64,000 nucleotides of DNA from Variovorax guangxiensis (GTDB taxonomy: Bacteria; Pseudomonadota; Gammaproteobacteria; Burkholderiales; Burkholderiaceae_C). The DNA lies in assembly GCF_003952165.1 (NCBI RefSeq), contig NZ_RXFT01000008.1, positions 1 through 64,000 on the forward strand, given 5' to 3'. Shown piece by piece: positions 53,674-63,344 of the stretch. Each line of letters begins with the position of its first letter. The stretch's first letter is position 1. Below the pieces are notes generated by a model. That model had not been told where the DNA came from, made no database searches, and was given only the letters and a program-made list of their open reading frames with translations. A program made the translations under genes and the position numbers.

Positions 53674-54471
53674 TCAGGGCCGCAGCCCCTGCGTGAACCG
53701 CAGCATGCCCGCGATGCCCTGCGCGAAGCGCGGCTCCAGGAAGGCGCCCAGGTTCGGCATCAGCAGCTGCAGCATGAAGATGCCCGCCAGCAGCGTCAGC
53801 GGAAAGCCCACCGCGAAGATGCTGAACTGCGGCGAGGCGCGGTTCAGGATGCCCATGGCCAGGTTCAGCGTGAGCAGCGCGGTGATGAGCGGCAGCGACA
53901 GCATCAGCCCGCTGGAAAAGATCTCGCCCCCGCCCAGCACCAGGAACATCCAGCCACCGGAAGCCAGCGGCGCATCGGCCACGGGCAGGGTGTGGAAGCT
54001 CTCGGCCAGGGCGTTGAGCATCAGCAGGTGCCCGTCGAGCGCCAGGAAGATCAGCATCGCGAGCATGTTCAGCAGCCGTGCCACCACCATGGTGCTGCCA
54101 TGGCTCATCGGATCGAAGAAGGACGCGAAGGACAGACCCATCTGCAGGCCGATGTATTCGCCCGCCGCCAGCACTGCCGCGAACACCAGCCGCATGCTGA
54201 AGCCCATGGCCGCGCCGATCAGCACCTGCTGCAGGATGATCCAGATGCCTCCCGCCGACACCACCGGCACGGCGGGCATCGGTCCGATGGTGGGCGAGAC
54301 CACGAAGGCCAGCATGGCGGCCATGGCCACCTTCACCTGGCGCGGCACCCAAGGCTCGCCGAAGACGGGCGCGGTGCTCACGAGCGCCAGCATGCGCACG
54401 AAGGGCCAGAGGAAGGCGACGATCCAGCCCTCGAGCTGGGCCGAGGTGACGGATACGATCGACGGCGTCAC
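53674..54471 (-). CDS. fliR: Flagellar export gate protein FliR
   Basis: A 265-residue inner-membrane protein of the type III export gate, last gene of the fliLMNOPQR run. Contains FVRMLALVSTAPVFGEPWVP and VLIGAAMGFSMRLVFAAVLA, LAGEYIG-type conserved helices (AGEYIGLQMGLSFASFFDP). Standard length. Confidence 0.96.
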   Translation of the reverse strand: MTPSIVSVTSAQLEGWIVAFLWPFVRMLALVSTAPVFGEPWVPRQVKVAMAAMLAFVVSPTIGPMPAVPVVSAGGIWIILQQVLIGAAMGFSMRLVFAAVLAAGEYIGLQMGLSFASFFDPMSHGSTMVVARLLNMLAMLIFLALDGHLLMLNALAESFHTLPVADAPLASGGWMFLVLGGGEIFSSGLMLSLPLITALLTLNLAMGILNRASPQFSIFAVGFPLTLLAGIFMLQLLMPNLGAFLEPRFAQGIAGMLRFTQGLRP

Positions 54472-54487
54472 GTCGAAGGCGGGCCCG

Positions 54488-54757
54488 TCAGGCCAGCAGC
54501 TGCGGTATGCCCGAGAACAGCGCGCGCATATAGTCGAGCATGCGGTCGAGCATCCACGGGCCCGCGACCACCAGCGTCGCGAACACCGCGAGCAGCTTCG
54601 GGATGAAGGAAAGCGTGGCCTCGTTGATCTGCGTGGCGGCCTGGAAGATGCTCACCACCAGGCCGATGACCAGCGCCACCAGCAGCAGCGGCGCGCCGAT
54701 CAGCAGCGAGATCTCCATGGCCCGGTGGCCCATGGTCATGACGGATTCGGGTGTCAT
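54488..54757 (-). CDS. fliQ: Flagellar export gate protein FliQ
   Basis: An 89-residue protein with two membrane helices (LLIGAPLLLVALVIGLVVSI; ATLVVAGPWMLDRMLDYM) and the QINEATLSFIPK turn characteristic of FliQ. Exactly the family length. Confidence 0.97.
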   Translation of the reverse strand: MTPESVMTMGHRAMEISLLIGAPLLLVALVIGLVVSIFQAATQINEATLSFIPKLLAVFATLVVAGPWMLDRMLDYMRALFSGIPQLLA

Positions 54758-54770
54758 CTCCGGTCGTGCC

Positions 54771-55532
54771 CTAGAGGTAGAAGCTCTGCGCCAGCGCGCC
54801 GATGAGCAGCTGCCAGCCGTCGGCCAGCACGAAGAGCATCAGCTTGAAGGGCAGCGCGATGGAAGCCGGCGGCACCATCATCATGCCCATGGACATCAGC
54901 ACGCTCGCCACCACGAGGTCGATGATGAGGAAGGGAATGAAGATGGTGAAGCCGATCTGGAAGGCCGTCTTCAGCTCGCTGATGACGAAGGAAGGCAGCA
55001 GGATGCGCAGCGGAACGTCTTCGGGGCCCTGCATCTCGGGTACCTTGGCCAGCCGTGCGAAGAGAGCGAGGTCGCTCTCGCGGGTCTGCTTGAGCATGAA
55101 GGTCTTGAAGGGCGCGATGCCGCGCTCCATGGCCTTCTCGGCGCTGATCTTGTTCTCGGAGAAGGGCTTGTAGGCCTCGTCGTAGGCCTTGTCGAGTACC
55201 GGCGCCATCACGAAGAAGGTGAGGAACAGCGACAGCCCCACCAGGATCTGGTTGGGCGGCGAAGTCTGCGTGCCGATGGCGGTGCGCAGCAGGCCCAGCA
55301 CGATGAGGATGCGCGTGAAGCTGGTCATCGACAGCAGCAGCGCGGGCAGGAAGGTGAGCGAAGTCAGCAGCACCATGGTCTGCACGCTCAGCGACCAGGT
55401 CTGGCTGCCGCCGGGGCCGGGCGTGCTGGTGATGCCGGGCAGGCCCTGGGTCCATGCGGCTGCGGGCACCAGGGCGGCGGCGAGCAGCAGCAGCGCGGCG
55501 CGCAGGCCGCGGCGCAATGCGGGACGGGTCAT
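54771..55532 (-). CDS. fliP: Flagellar export gate protein FliP
   Basis: A 253-residue export gate core. A cleavable signal peptide (residues 1-29) precedes the mature protein; LTSLTFLPALLLSMTSFTRI and FLTFFVMAPVLDKAYDEAYK, LLPSFVISELKTAFQIGFTI are FliP signatures. The ATG at 55532 overlaps the fliO stop as ATGA. A longer upstream in-frame extension runs through fliO and is rejected. Confidence 0.97.
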   Translation of the reverse strand: MTRPALRRGLRAALLLLAAALVPAAAWTQGLPGITSTPGPGGSQTWSLSVQTMVLLTSLTFLPALLLSMTSFTRILIVLGLLRTAIGTQTSPPNQILVGLSLFLTFFVMAPVLDKAYDEAYKPFSENKISAEKAMERGIAPFKTFMLKQTRESDLALFARLAKVPEMQGPEDVPLRILLPSFVISELKTAFQIGFTIFIPFLIIDLVVASVLMSMGMMMVPPASIALPFKLMLFVLADGWQLLIGALAQSFYL

Positions 55533-55966
55533 GGGGCGGGGTGGTGTTGCCGAGGCTTCTGCGTCTTGCCGGTGAGCGATTCGCGCAGCTTGCGGGCGAA
55601 GAGTTCGACGGGAGTCGCGGGCGTAGATGCCGATGCCGTGCTGGCCTGCTGGGTCTGCGTCTGGGCCTGCGCCGGCAGCGTGTGCAGCGTATTGACCTGG
55701 CTGGGCGTGACGCCCAGCACCAGCCAAGTGTCGGCCACTTCGACCACCACCACGCGCTCGCGCTGACCGACTGCGGCGCTCGAAACCACCTTCACCAGGT
55801 GGCCGCCGCCCAGCCGCTGCAGGCCGAAGCGGCGCGCCAGCCAGGCGCAAAGGAAGATCAGGCCCACCACCATCGCCATGCCGAAGCCCGCCTGCAGCAG
55901 GCCCGAGGCTCCGACGGCGGCCGGCGCCACTTCGTGGACGGGCGTGGGCACGGTGGGGAGGCTCAT
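55529..55966 (-). CDS. fliO: Flagellar biosynthesis protein FliO
   Basis: A 145-residue single-pass protein that helps assemble FliP. One TM segment (about 30-46, GMAMVVGLIFLCAWLARRF) and the LVKVVSSAAVGQRERVVVVE/VLGVTPSQVNTLH core. The C-terminal 35 residues are low complexity. Overlaps fliP and fliN by four bases each. Confidence 0.93.
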   Translation of the reverse strand: MSLPTVPTPVHEVAPAAVGASGLLQAGFGMAMVVGLIFLCAWLARRFGLQRLGGGHLVKVVSSAAVGQRERVVVVEVADTWLVLGVTPSQVNTLHTLPAQAQTQTQQASTASASTPATPVELFARKLRESLTGKTQKPRQHHPAP

Positions 55967-56418
55967 GCCCGCGCGAGCTTCTGCATGCGCTCGGAGGGGG
56001 TGACGATGTCGGTCAGGCGGATGCCGTACTTCTCGTTCACCACCACCACCTCGCCCTGCGCGATCAGGTAGCCGTTGATCAGCACGTCCAGCGGCTGGCC
56101 GGCCAGTCCGTCGAGCTCCACCACCGAACCCTGCGACAGCTGCAGCAGATTCTTGATGGTGATGCGCGTGCGGCCGATCTCGGCGGTGAGCTGCACCGGC
56201 ACGTCGAGCACACGCGCGATGTCCACCGCCGTGGCGTTGCTGCCGGCCGGCAGTGGCGACGCGGCAGGCGCGTCCTGGATCTGCTGGAAGACCTGCGCGG
56301 TGGCGGGCGCCACGGCGGGAGCCGGCGCGGCTGCCGCCGAGGTGGCGGCCGTCTGCTCGGCCAGCGCGCTGGCCCAGTCGTCCGCTTCGCTGCCGGCGGA
56401 GGATGTGTTGTCAGTCAT
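55963..56418 (-). CDS. fliN: Flagellar motor switch protein FliN
   Basis: A 151-residue C-ring protein. The first 70 residues are an Ala/Pro-rich extension; the C-terminal SpoA domain (VPVQLTAEIGRTRITIKNLL, DVLINGYLIAQGEVVVVNEK) is canonical. Binds FliM and the export ATPase complex. Overlaps fliM by eight bases. Confidence 0.95.
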   Translation of the reverse strand: MTDNTSSAGSEADDWASALAEQTAATSAAAAPAPAVAPATAQVFQQIQDAPAASPLPAGSNATAVDIARVLDVPVQLTAEIGRTRITIKNLLQLSQGSVVELDGLAGQPLDVLINGYLIAQGEVVVVNEKYGIRLTDIVTPSERMQKLARA

Positions 56419-57409
56419 GTTCGTTCTTCAGGTCGCTGTCTTGATGGGTGATCATGTTCTGCACGCGCAGTGCATAGCGTTCGTTGGAGATGCCGTAGCC
56501 GCACTCCATCACCGGCACGCCGCCCACCTTGGCGACGACCGTTTCCGGCAGCTCGATGGGAATCACGTCGCCGGCGCGCAGCTTCATCACTTCGCCGATG
56601 GTCGAGGGCATGGTCACGAAGTCGGCCACCAGCTCCACGTCGGCGGACTGCATCTGGCGCGACATCTGCGTGACCCAGCGCTTGTCGACCTCGACCTCGT
56701 CCTGGATCGGGTTGGACAGCAGGTCGCGGATCGGCTCGATCATCGAGTAGGGCAGGCACACGTGCAGGAAGCCGCCGATGGGGCCGAACTCGATCTGCAG
56801 CGTGGTGTTGATTACCACTTCGTTGGGCGCGACGATGTTGGCGAGCTTGCCGTGCATCTCTGCGCGCACGTAGTCGAAATCGAGCGGGAACACCGGCTGC
56901 CACGCCTCGCCGTAGCACTGCAGCGACAGGTCGAGCAGGCGCTTGATGATGCGCTGCTCGGTGCGCGTGAAGTCGCGGCCTTCCACGCGCACGTGGTAGC
57001 GCCCGTCGCTGCCGAAGAGGTTGTCCACCACGAGGAACACCAGCTTCGGGTCGAACACGAAGAGGGCGGTGCCGCGCAGCGGCTTCATGTGGATCATGTT
57101 GATGTTCGCGGGCACCGGCAGGTGCCGCACGAACTCGCCGAATTGCTGGATCTGCACCGGCCCCACCGAGATGTCGGGGCTGCGCCGCATGAAGTTCAGC
57201 AGCGCGCTGCGCAGGCCGCGCGCGAAGCGGTCGTTGATGACCTCCAGCGTGTGCATGCGGTTGCGCACCACGCGGTCGGGCGCGCCGAGGTCGTAGGCGG
57301 GCAGCCCGTCCTTCGGCGGTGGGGGAGGGGGCGCCTGGTCGACGTCGCCGGTGACGCCTTGCAGCAGCGCATCGACCTCGTCCTGCGAGAGCACCTGTTC
57401 ATACGCCAT
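56411..57409 (-). CDS. fliM: Flagellar motor switch protein FliM
   Basis: A 332-residue C-ring protein. The N-terminal LSQDEVDALLQGV is the CheY-P docking motif; after a Pro-rich linker the CheC-like middle domain and the C-terminal SpoA domain (AGDVIPIELPETVVAKVGG) follow. Receives chemotaxis signals generated by the receptors encoded in this window. Confidence 0.97.
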   Translation of the reverse strand: MAYEQVLSQDEVDALLQGVTGDVDQAPPPPPPKDGLPAYDLGAPDRVVRNRMHTLEVINDRFARGLRSALLNFMRRSPDISVGPVQIQQFGEFVRHLPVPANINMIHMKPLRGTALFVFDPKLVFLVVDNLFGSDGRYHVRVEGRDFTRTEQRIIKRLLDLSLQCYGEAWQPVFPLDFDYVRAEMHGKLANIVAPNEVVINTTLQIEFGPIGGFLHVCLPYSMIEPIRDLLSNPIQDEVEVDKRWVTQMSRQMQSADVELVADFVTMPSTIGEVMKLRAGDVIPIELPETVVAKVGGVPVMECGYGISNERYALRVQNMITHQDSDLKNEHD

Positions 57410-57445
57410 GGATCGCTTGTCGTCCGGAGGATGGTGACGTGGTGC

Positions 57446-57958
57446 TCACTGCACGACGAAGATGTTGAACGAGACGCTGGAGATGCCCAGCTCGGGCGTC
57501 TGCGGCGTCAGCGGTGCGTTCAGCGCGGTGCGGATTTCCTCGGCCAGCCTGGCCTTGTCCTCCGGCGTGACCAGCGACTCGGGCGCGCGGTTCGACAGCT
57601 GCACCAGCAGCCGGCTGCGCAGCTCGGGCATGAACTCGACGATCTGCGCCTTGGCATGCTCGTCGCGCACACGCAGCGCCATGCCGATCTGCAGGAAGCG
57701 GCTGCGGCCCTCCGCCTGCAGGTTCACCGTCAGCGGGTCGAGCATCACGAAGATGGGCTTTTCGGGAACCGGCGGCTTGGCCGCTTCCGTGGAGGCGGCG
57801 CCCGTGAAGCGCGGCAGGAAGACGTACGCGGCGGCGCCGGCCGCTGCGAGAAGGCCGACGGCCAGCACGACCCCGATCAGCAGCTTCGATGAGCGGCGCG
57901 GGGCGGGCAGCGAGGCGGAGGCCGGTGCGGCGTTTGCGACAGATGTTGGGGGAGCCAT
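57446..57958 (-). CDS. fliL: Flagellar stator-associated protein FliL
   Basis: A 170-residue single-pass protein. TM at about 26-45 (LLIGVVLAVGLLAAAGAAAY), then the periplasmic FliL domain (FVMLDPLTVNLQAEGRSRFL, LGISSVSFNIFVVQ). ATG 57958 is chosen for size; ATG at 58030 would add 24 residues. First gene of the fliL-R set. The 166 bp upstream (57959-58124) shows no clear sigma-28 or sigma-54 site. Confidence 0.93.
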   Translation of the reverse strand: MAPPTSVANAAPASASLPAPRRSSKLLIGVVLAVGLLAAAGAAAYVFLPRFTGAASTEAAKPPVPEKPIFVMLDPLTVNLQAEGRSRFLQIGMALRVRDEHAKAQIVEFMPELRSRLLVQLSNRAPESLVTPEDKARLAEEIRTALNAPLTPQTPELGISSVSFNIFVVQ

Positions 57959-58124
57959 GTTGAAGCGGTTTTTCTTGTCCGGTCTATTCTTTTCGAAGTC
58001 CCTCGCGGACGAACGGCCGAACAAGCGCACAAAGGCGTTTCATATCCGTTCATTGCGCGGCGCCTTCCATGGGGCGCCGTCGCGGGGCGGGGGGTGAAGA
58101 TGGGTTGCTGCGTGCCTCGCTGCC

Positions 58125-59570
58125 TCAGGCGAAGGTGTCGATGCCGGAGCGCGAGTTGGCGGCGGCGGGGCGCGTGGAGGCGACGGCGGCCGCCGGTGCA
58201 CCGGCCGCCGTGCGTCCGGCGCCGGGGTAGGAGGCCGTGGCCTGCTGCCGCGCCGCGCCCTGCTGCTGGCCCTGTTGTTGCTGCGCGAAGGCGGCGTCGT
58301 TGCCGTTGGGCTGGCGCGTTTCCGCGCCGACCGAGGTCTGGCCCAGCGTGATGCCTTGTTCCGACAGCGAGTTGCGCAACTGCGGCAGCGCGGCCTCGAC
58401 GGCCTTGCGCACGCTCTCGTGCGCCGAGACGAACATCGCCTGCGCCTGGTTGTCGCCCATCGACAGCGTGACCTTCAGCGGGCCGAGGCCGGCCGGGTTC
58501 AGGCTGAGCTCGGCCGTGTGGTGCCCGCTGGCGCTCATGCGCAGCAGTTGCTGGCCCAGGGCCGGCGCCCATTTGTCGCTGCCGACTTCGGGTGCGATGG
58601 TGTGGGCCGGAGTGCGCGCGGCGGCCGCGGTGTCGCCCGCGCGCTCCGGGGACGACGCCGTCACCGCGGCTGGCTGCTGGAGCGCGACGGGGTCGATGGC
58701 GGGCTGGCTGTCCGCGCCATCGGTCGTGGCGGCGACAGGGCTTGCAGCCACGGCGGCCTTGGCGGCCTGCGCATCGTTTGTTGCCGCCGGCTGCGCCGCG
58801 CTCGCGAGCTGCTCGGCGGTGGTGGTGCCGATGGGCGCGCGCGATGCGGGGCCGCGGCCGGTCGCTGCGGTGCCCACGGATGGGCTCGCGGGGGCGGACA
58901 CCGGCTTGGCGAAGCCCACGGCCATGGTCTGCGCCGCGATGGCGGCGCGGGCCGCATCGTGCAGCGAGCCGGCGGGCGCGGCATCCGCTTGCAGGGGCGC
59001 GGCTTGCGCGGCTTGCGCGGCGGCTGCGGCGGGCTTCTGCGCGACGGCCTCCTTCGCGGCCTTGGCCGCGGCCTCGGCCGTGTCCGCTGCATCGGCGGCG
59101 ACAGCGGCCGTGCCGGCGGCTGTCTTCGCCGAAAGCGCCTGCAGGGCCGGACCGAGAGCCACGTCGGTGGTGGCGTCTGCCGGCGTCGTCTTCGCAAGCC
59201 CGTCGGCAGTGCCTTCGCCCGCCGCCTGCGCCGCCGACCGGCCCGCGAGCGTCAGCGCGTGCAGCGGCGAGTTCGCCTGCGCGAGGAATGCGAGGTTCGG
59301 GTCGGCGAGCGGAGCGTCTTCCTTCTTCGTGTCCTCATCCGCGCCGGGCTTGCGCGCGGCCTTGCGGTCGATGGCGGCCACGTCCGACGTGCTGCCGTCC
59401 TTCTCCGCCGTACCGGCCTGGCCGCCGCCGTTGGCGCGCGAGCGCTCCAGCGCCGCGCCGAAGTCTGGGCCCTGCGCCTCGTCCGCGCCGCGCCCGCGCG
59501 AGGCGGCCTGCGCGGCCGCGGGCTGTGCTGCGGCATTCGTCGTGACGGGGGGCATGATCATGGAAGGCAT
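58125..59570 (-). CDS. fliK: Flagellar hook-length control protein FliK
   Basis: A 481-residue ruler protein. Residues 1-340 are an extended Ala/Thr/Pro-rich region; the C-terminal FliK domain (about 345-430) contains TAELSLNPAGLGPLKVTLSM and HESVRKAVEAALPQLRNSLS. It ends hook growth by switching the export specificity. Its extreme Ala content produces long spurious frames in other directions. Confidence 0.94.
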   Translation of the reverse strand: MPSMIMPPVTTNAAAQPAAAQAASRGRGADEAQGPDFGAALERSRANGGGQAGTAEKDGSTSDVAAIDRKAARKPGADEDTKKEDAPLADPNLAFLAQANSPLHALTLAGRSAAQAAGEGTADGLAKTTPADATTDVALGPALQALSAKTAAGTAAVAADAADTAEAAAKAAKEAVAQKPAAAAAQAAQAAPLQADAAPAGSLHDAARAAIAAQTMAVGFAKPVSAPASPSVGTAATGRGPASRAPIGTTTAEQLASAAQPAATNDAQAAKAAVAASPVAATTDGADSQPAIDPVALQQPAAVTASSPERAGDTAAAARTPAHTIAPEVGSDKWAPALGQQLLRMSASGHHTAELSLNPAGLGPLKVTLSMGDNQAQAMFVSAHESVRKAVEAALPQLRNSLSEQGITLGQTSVGAETRQPNGNDAAFAQQQQGQQQGAARQQATASYPGAGRTAAGAPAAAVASTRPAAANSRSGIDTFA

Positions 59571-59601
59571 GTCGGGTCCTGCGTGCGGATGTTTCTGTTT
59601 C

Positions 59602-60057
59602 TCAAAGGGTCGGATGCGAGGCGCGGTCGAAGAACTTGCGCGCCGCGCGCTCGTCGCTGTCGCGCTGCTCGCGCTTGGCCTCGGCCATCAGCTCCTGCAT
59701 GCGCACGCGCTCGGCCAGCGTGTCGAAGGAGCTCAGGCGTCGGCGCTGCTGCTGCCAGTCGTCGCGGCCGTGGTCCAGCCGGGTGCCGGTCTGCGCGGCA
59801 ATGGCGCGCTGCTGCTCGATGGCGTTGTCCAGCGTGCCGAGGAAGTTGCGGTAGTTGCGCCACTGCGAGGAGGGCAGGCCGTCGCGCATCAGGGCGTCGA
59901 GCTGCTCGTGGTAGTCCTGCCGGTACTGCAGCAGCAGGTCGAGCTTCTGGCTGGCGTCCAGGTGCGCGTTCTGCAGCGCGCCCAGGCGCCGCGCGGCGTC
60001 GTCGGTCTGTGTGTGCGCCAGGTCGATCAGCATGCCGAGAGGGAGCTTGCGTGTCAT
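59602..60057 (-). CDS. fliJ: Flagellar export chaperone FliJ
   Basis: A 151-residue coiled-coil protein that sits in the centre of the FliI hexamer. AARRLGALQNAHLDASQKLD and SSQWRNYRNFLGTLDNAIEQ are FliJ features. Start overlaps the fliI stop (ATGA). Confidence 0.95.
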   Translation of the reverse strand: MTRKLPLGMLIDLAHTQTDDAARRLGALQNAHLDASQKLDLLLQYRQDYHEQLDALMRDGLPSSQWRNYRNFLGTLDNAIEQQRAIAAQTGTRLDHGRDDWQQQRRRLSSFDTLAERVRMQELMAEAKREQRDSDERAARKFFDRASHPTL

Positions 60058-61523
60058 CTTTTGCTTCTTTGCGGAGTGGGTGTGCGCGGCTCGCCTTCGA
60101 ACAGGTTTTCCAGGCGGGCGATGGATTCGGCATAGTCCGTGCGCTCGTCCATCGACTGCTGCAGGAAGCCCTCGATGCGCGGGTACATCGCGATCGCCTG
60201 GTCCAGCTGCAGGTCGTGGCCGGGCGCGTAGGCGCCCACGCTGATCAGGTCGCGGTTGCGCTGGTAGCGCGAGAGCATCTGCTTGAAGCGGCGCACGGTG
60301 TCGAACTGCGAGGACGGGATCAGCGCGGTCATGGCGCGGCTGATGGAGGCCTCGATGTCGATGGCCGGGTAATGCCCGGCCTCGGCCAGCGTGCGCGAGA
60401 GCACCACGTGGCCGTCGAGGATCGCGCGCGCCGAGTCGGCGATGGGGTCCTGCTGGTCGTCGCCCTCCGACAGCACCGTGTAGAAGGCGGTGATGGAGCC
60501 GCCGCGCCCATTCGCGTCGCGTTCGCCGTTGCCGGCGCGTTCCACCAGCGCCGGCAGCTTGGCGAACACCGAGGGCGGATAGCCCTTGGTGGCGGGCGGC
60601 TCGCCCACGGCCAGCGCGATCTCGCGCTGCGCCATCGCGTAGCGGGTGAGCGAGTCCATGATGAGCAGCACGTCCTTGCCGCGGTCGCGGAAGTACTCGG
60701 CCAGGCAGGTCGCGTAGGCCGCGCCCTGCAGGCGCAGCAGCGGCGAGTTGTCGGCCGGCGCCGCCACCACCACCGCGCGTGCCAGGCCCTCTTCGCCCAG
60801 CGTGTTCTCGATGAAGTCCTTCACCTCGCGGCCGCGTTCGCCGATCAGGCCGACCACGATGACCTCGGCGCTGGTGTAGCGCGCCATCATGCCCAGCAGC
60901 ACGCTCTTGCCCACGCCCGAGCCGGCGAACAGGCCCATGCGCTGGCCGCGGCCCACGGTGAGCATGCCGTTGATGGCGCGCACGCCCACGTCGAGCACCG
61001 AATCGATCGGCGCGCGCGTCAGCGGGTTCATGGGCGGCGAGCTCAGCGGCACCTTGCGGGCCATGTCGAGCGGGCCCAGCCCGTCGAGCGGACGGCCGGC
61101 CGCATCGACCACGCGGCCGAGCATGCCTTCGCCGACAGGCAACCGCTTGGTGTGCGCATTGCCACTGCCGATGGTTCCCGCAGCATCGGGCTCGGGCGCT
61201 CCGGGCCGCGCATACACGCGCGCGCCGGGCAGCAGGCCTGCCACTTCGGTCTGCGACATCAGGAAGAGCCGGTCGCCCGCGAAGCCGACCACTTCGGCTT
61301 CGGCGTGCCGTTGCGCATGGCCCGGCGGCAGCTCGATCAGGCAGTCGCTGCCCACGGGCAGCTGAAGCCCCACGGCCTCGAGCACCAGTCCCACCGCGCG
61401 CGTGAGCCGGCCCGAGGCGATGGTGGTCTCGCAGCCCGCCACATTGGCGCGCGCTTTTTCGAGCGCGGCGAGCACCGACTGCAGATGGGGGTTGGGGGCG
61501 GTGGCCTGCATGGCGGTTGTCAC
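60054..61523 (-). CDS. fliI: Flagellum-specific ATPase FliI
   Basis: A 489-residue type III export ATPase related to F1-beta. Walker A AGSGVGKS at 200-207, Walker B VLLIMDSLTRYA, catalytic region LIGERGREVKDFIENTLGE. It unfolds and feeds substrates to the gate. Starts at 61523 (overlapping the fliH stop); Met5 is an alternative. Confidence 0.97.
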   Translation of the reverse strand: MTTAMQATAPNPHLQSVLAALEKARANVAGCETTIASGRLTRAVGLVLEAVGLQLPVGSDCLIELPPGHAQRHAEAEVVGFAGDRLFLMSQTEVAGLLPGARVYARPGAPEPDAAGTIGSGNAHTKRLPVGEGMLGRVVDAAGRPLDGLGPLDMARKVPLSSPPMNPLTRAPIDSVLDVGVRAINGMLTVGRGQRMGLFAGSGVGKSVLLGMMARYTSAEVIVVGLIGERGREVKDFIENTLGEEGLARAVVVAAPADNSPLLRLQGAAYATCLAEYFRDRGKDVLLIMDSLTRYAMAQREIALAVGEPPATKGYPPSVFAKLPALVERAGNGERDANGRGGSITAFYTVLSEGDDQQDPIADSARAILDGHVVLSRTLAEAGHYPAIDIEASISRAMTALIPSSQFDTVRRFKQMLSRYQRNRDLISVGAYAPGHDLQLDQAIAMYPRIEGFLQQSMDERTDYAESIARLENLFEGEPRTPTPQRSKR

Positions 61524-62359
61524 CGGGCTTCGGGCCTGCCGTCGGCGTCGCCGTTGAGGGCGCCCGTCACGCGCTTCCAGCGCGTTTCCAGCGTGCCGTC
61601 GAGCTCGCCCGTGGCCGATTGCACGCGGCAGCCGCCTCGGGTGATGGTGTCGTCGGCGCGCATCTGCCAGCCGGCGGCTTCGATCTCTTCGCCCAGGCTG
61701 CTTCGCACCAGCGCAACGTCGTCGGGGTGCAGCAGCAGGCGCGGCTCACCGCGCAAGGCTGGTTCGGTGTTGAGCAGGTCGCGCACCACGGGCAGCACCC
61801 ATTCGGGCTCGGCCTTCAGCGTGCGGTGCACCACTTGGCGGGCCACGTCGAGCGCGAGCGCGAGCACGGTCTGCGATAGCTCTTCCTCGGCGCGGCGCAA
61901 TGCATCGGGCAGCGACTGGGCCAGCGCGCGCAGGCGTTCGGCGTGCGCGCTGGCGGCCGCGAGGCCGGTGGCCAGGCCCTCGGTGTGGCCCACCTTGCGG
62001 CCTTCGGCAAGACCGGCGGCACGGCCTTCGGCTTCGCCGTCGATGCGGGCTTCCTTGCGGATGCGCGCGAGATCGGCGAGGTCGATCTTGGGTGCGGGCG
62101 GCGGCGGTGGCGGCGCGGTGTTCCGGCGTTCGGCCGCCGTCTTGCGGGCGGCGGGTGAGGGCGTGCGAGGGCTGCCGTCGATGGTGCCCATTTCCCAGCG
62201 CTCCCATGCCGAGAGCGCGGGCGGGCTGGGCGGCGTGCGCTCGGTCCTCGGCCCGCCGGCAGCGTGGCGTGCGGCGGCGTGGATGGCTGCGAGCCGCTCG
62301 CGCGATTCGCCGAAGCCGCCGAAGCCGCCGAAGTTGCCGTTGGAATCAGACGAACTCAT
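61520..62359 (-). CDS. fliH: Flagellar assembly protein FliH
   Basis: A 279-residue stator of the FliI complex. The N-terminus is Gly/Pro-rich, followed by a run of GxxxG repeats (EGEAEGRAAGLAEGRKVGH) typical of FliH, then the C-terminal FliI-binding domain (VLALALDVARQVVHRTLKAE, GCRVQSATGELDGTLETRW). Somewhat longer than enteric FliH. Overlaps fliG by 14 bases. Confidence 0.95.
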   Translation of the reverse strand: MSSSDSNGNFGGFGGFGESRERLAAIHAAARHAAGGPRTERTPPSPPALSAWERWEMGTIDGSPRTPSPAARKTAAERRNTAPPPPPPAPKIDLADLARIRKEARIDGEAEGRAAGLAEGRKVGHTEGLATGLAAASAHAERLRALAQSLPDALRRAEEELSQTVLALALDVARQVVHRTLKAEPEWVLPVVRDLLNTEPALRGEPRLLLHPDDVALVRSSLGEEIEAAGWQMRADDTITRGGCRVQSATGELDGTLETRWKRVTGALNGDADGRPEAR

Positions 62360-63344
62360 CGGTGCCAGGCGTCGCGATCACGATTTCGCCGGCCTCCGCC
62401 AGGCGGCGGGCGACCTGCAGGATGGCCTTCTGCTCGGTTTCGACCTGCGACACGCGCACAGGTCCGCGCAGCTCCATGTCCTCGCGCAGCGTCTCGGCGG
62501 CGCGCTGCGACATGTTGTTGAGGAACTTGTCGCGCAGCTCCATCGGCGCGCCCTTGAGGGCGATGATGAGCGAGTCGCTCTCGATGTCCTTGAGCAGGCG
62601 CTGGATGCTGCGGTCTTCCAGGCCCAGCAGGTTCTCGAACACGAACATCTCGTCGACGATGCGCTGTGCCAGCGCCTCGTCCTGCTCGCGCACGTGGGCG
62701 ATGGCTTCTTCCTCCACGCTGGTGCTCATGAGGTTGACGATCTCGGCCGCGGTGCGCACGCCGCCCAGGCGGCTGCGGCGCAGGCCCTGGCCCGCGAGCA
62801 TCTCGGTGAGCACGTCGGTCAGTTCGTTCAGGGCCGAGGGCTGCACGCCGCCGAAGGTGGCCACGCGCATGATCACGTCGTGGCGCAGGCGCGCGGGCAG
62901 CTTCTCGAGCACCTCGGAGGCCTTCATGCGGTCCAGGTGCACGAGCAGCGTCGCCAGGATCTGCGGGTGCTCGTCGCGGATGAGCTCGGCCACTTCGCCG
63001 GCCTCGAGCTCGTTGAGCCGCTCGATGCCGCCGTGCGGCTCGTCGGGCTGCAGGATGTCTTCCAGCAGGTTGCTGGCGCGGTCTTCGCCCAGCGCCTTGC
63101 GCAGCACGGCGCGGATGTAGCTGGTCGAGCCCAGGTGCAGTGCCGAGAGCTGCTCGGTCTCGTTGCGGAACTCGGCCAGCACCTCGGCCAGCTCTTCCTT
63201 CGAGACTGAGGTGAGCTTCGACATCGCGAGCCCCAGCGCCTGCACCTCGGAGGTGGGCAGCTGGTGCAGCGCGGCCGCCGCGCGGTCTTCGCCCAGTGCC
63301 ATCAGCAGGATGGCGCTCTTGCGTGTTCCCTGTTCGCTACTCAT
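62346..63344 (-). CDS. fliG: Flagellar motor switch protein FliG
   Basis: A 332-residue rotor protein. The EHPQ-like motif reads RDEHPQILATLLVHL; the torque region with charged residues is QRAAETLREDMELRGPVRVS. It couples the stators to the MS ring. Overlaps fliF by eight bases. Confidence 0.97.
   Translation of the reverse strand: MSSEQGTRKSAILLMALGEDRAAAALHQLPTSEVQALGLAMSKLTSVSKEELAEVLAEFRNETEQLSALHLGSTSYIRAVLRKALGEDRASNLLEDILQPDEPHGGIERLNELEAGEVAELIRDEHPQILATLLVHLDRMKASEVLEKLPARLRHDVIMRVATFGGVQPSALNELTDVLTEMLAGQGLRRSRLGGVRTAAEIVNLMSTSVEEEAIAHVREQDEALAQRIVDEMFVFENLLGLEDRSIQRLLKDIESDSLIIALKGAPMELRDKFLNNMSQRAAETLREDMELRGPVRVSQVETEQKAILQVARRLAEAGEIVIATPGTDEFV

Noticed and set aside
58275..63209. 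1644-codon + strand frame opposite fliK-fliJ-fliI-fliH-fliG
   Set aside because: Antisense artefact of GC-rich codon bias; the minus strand carries six well-conserved flagellar genes.
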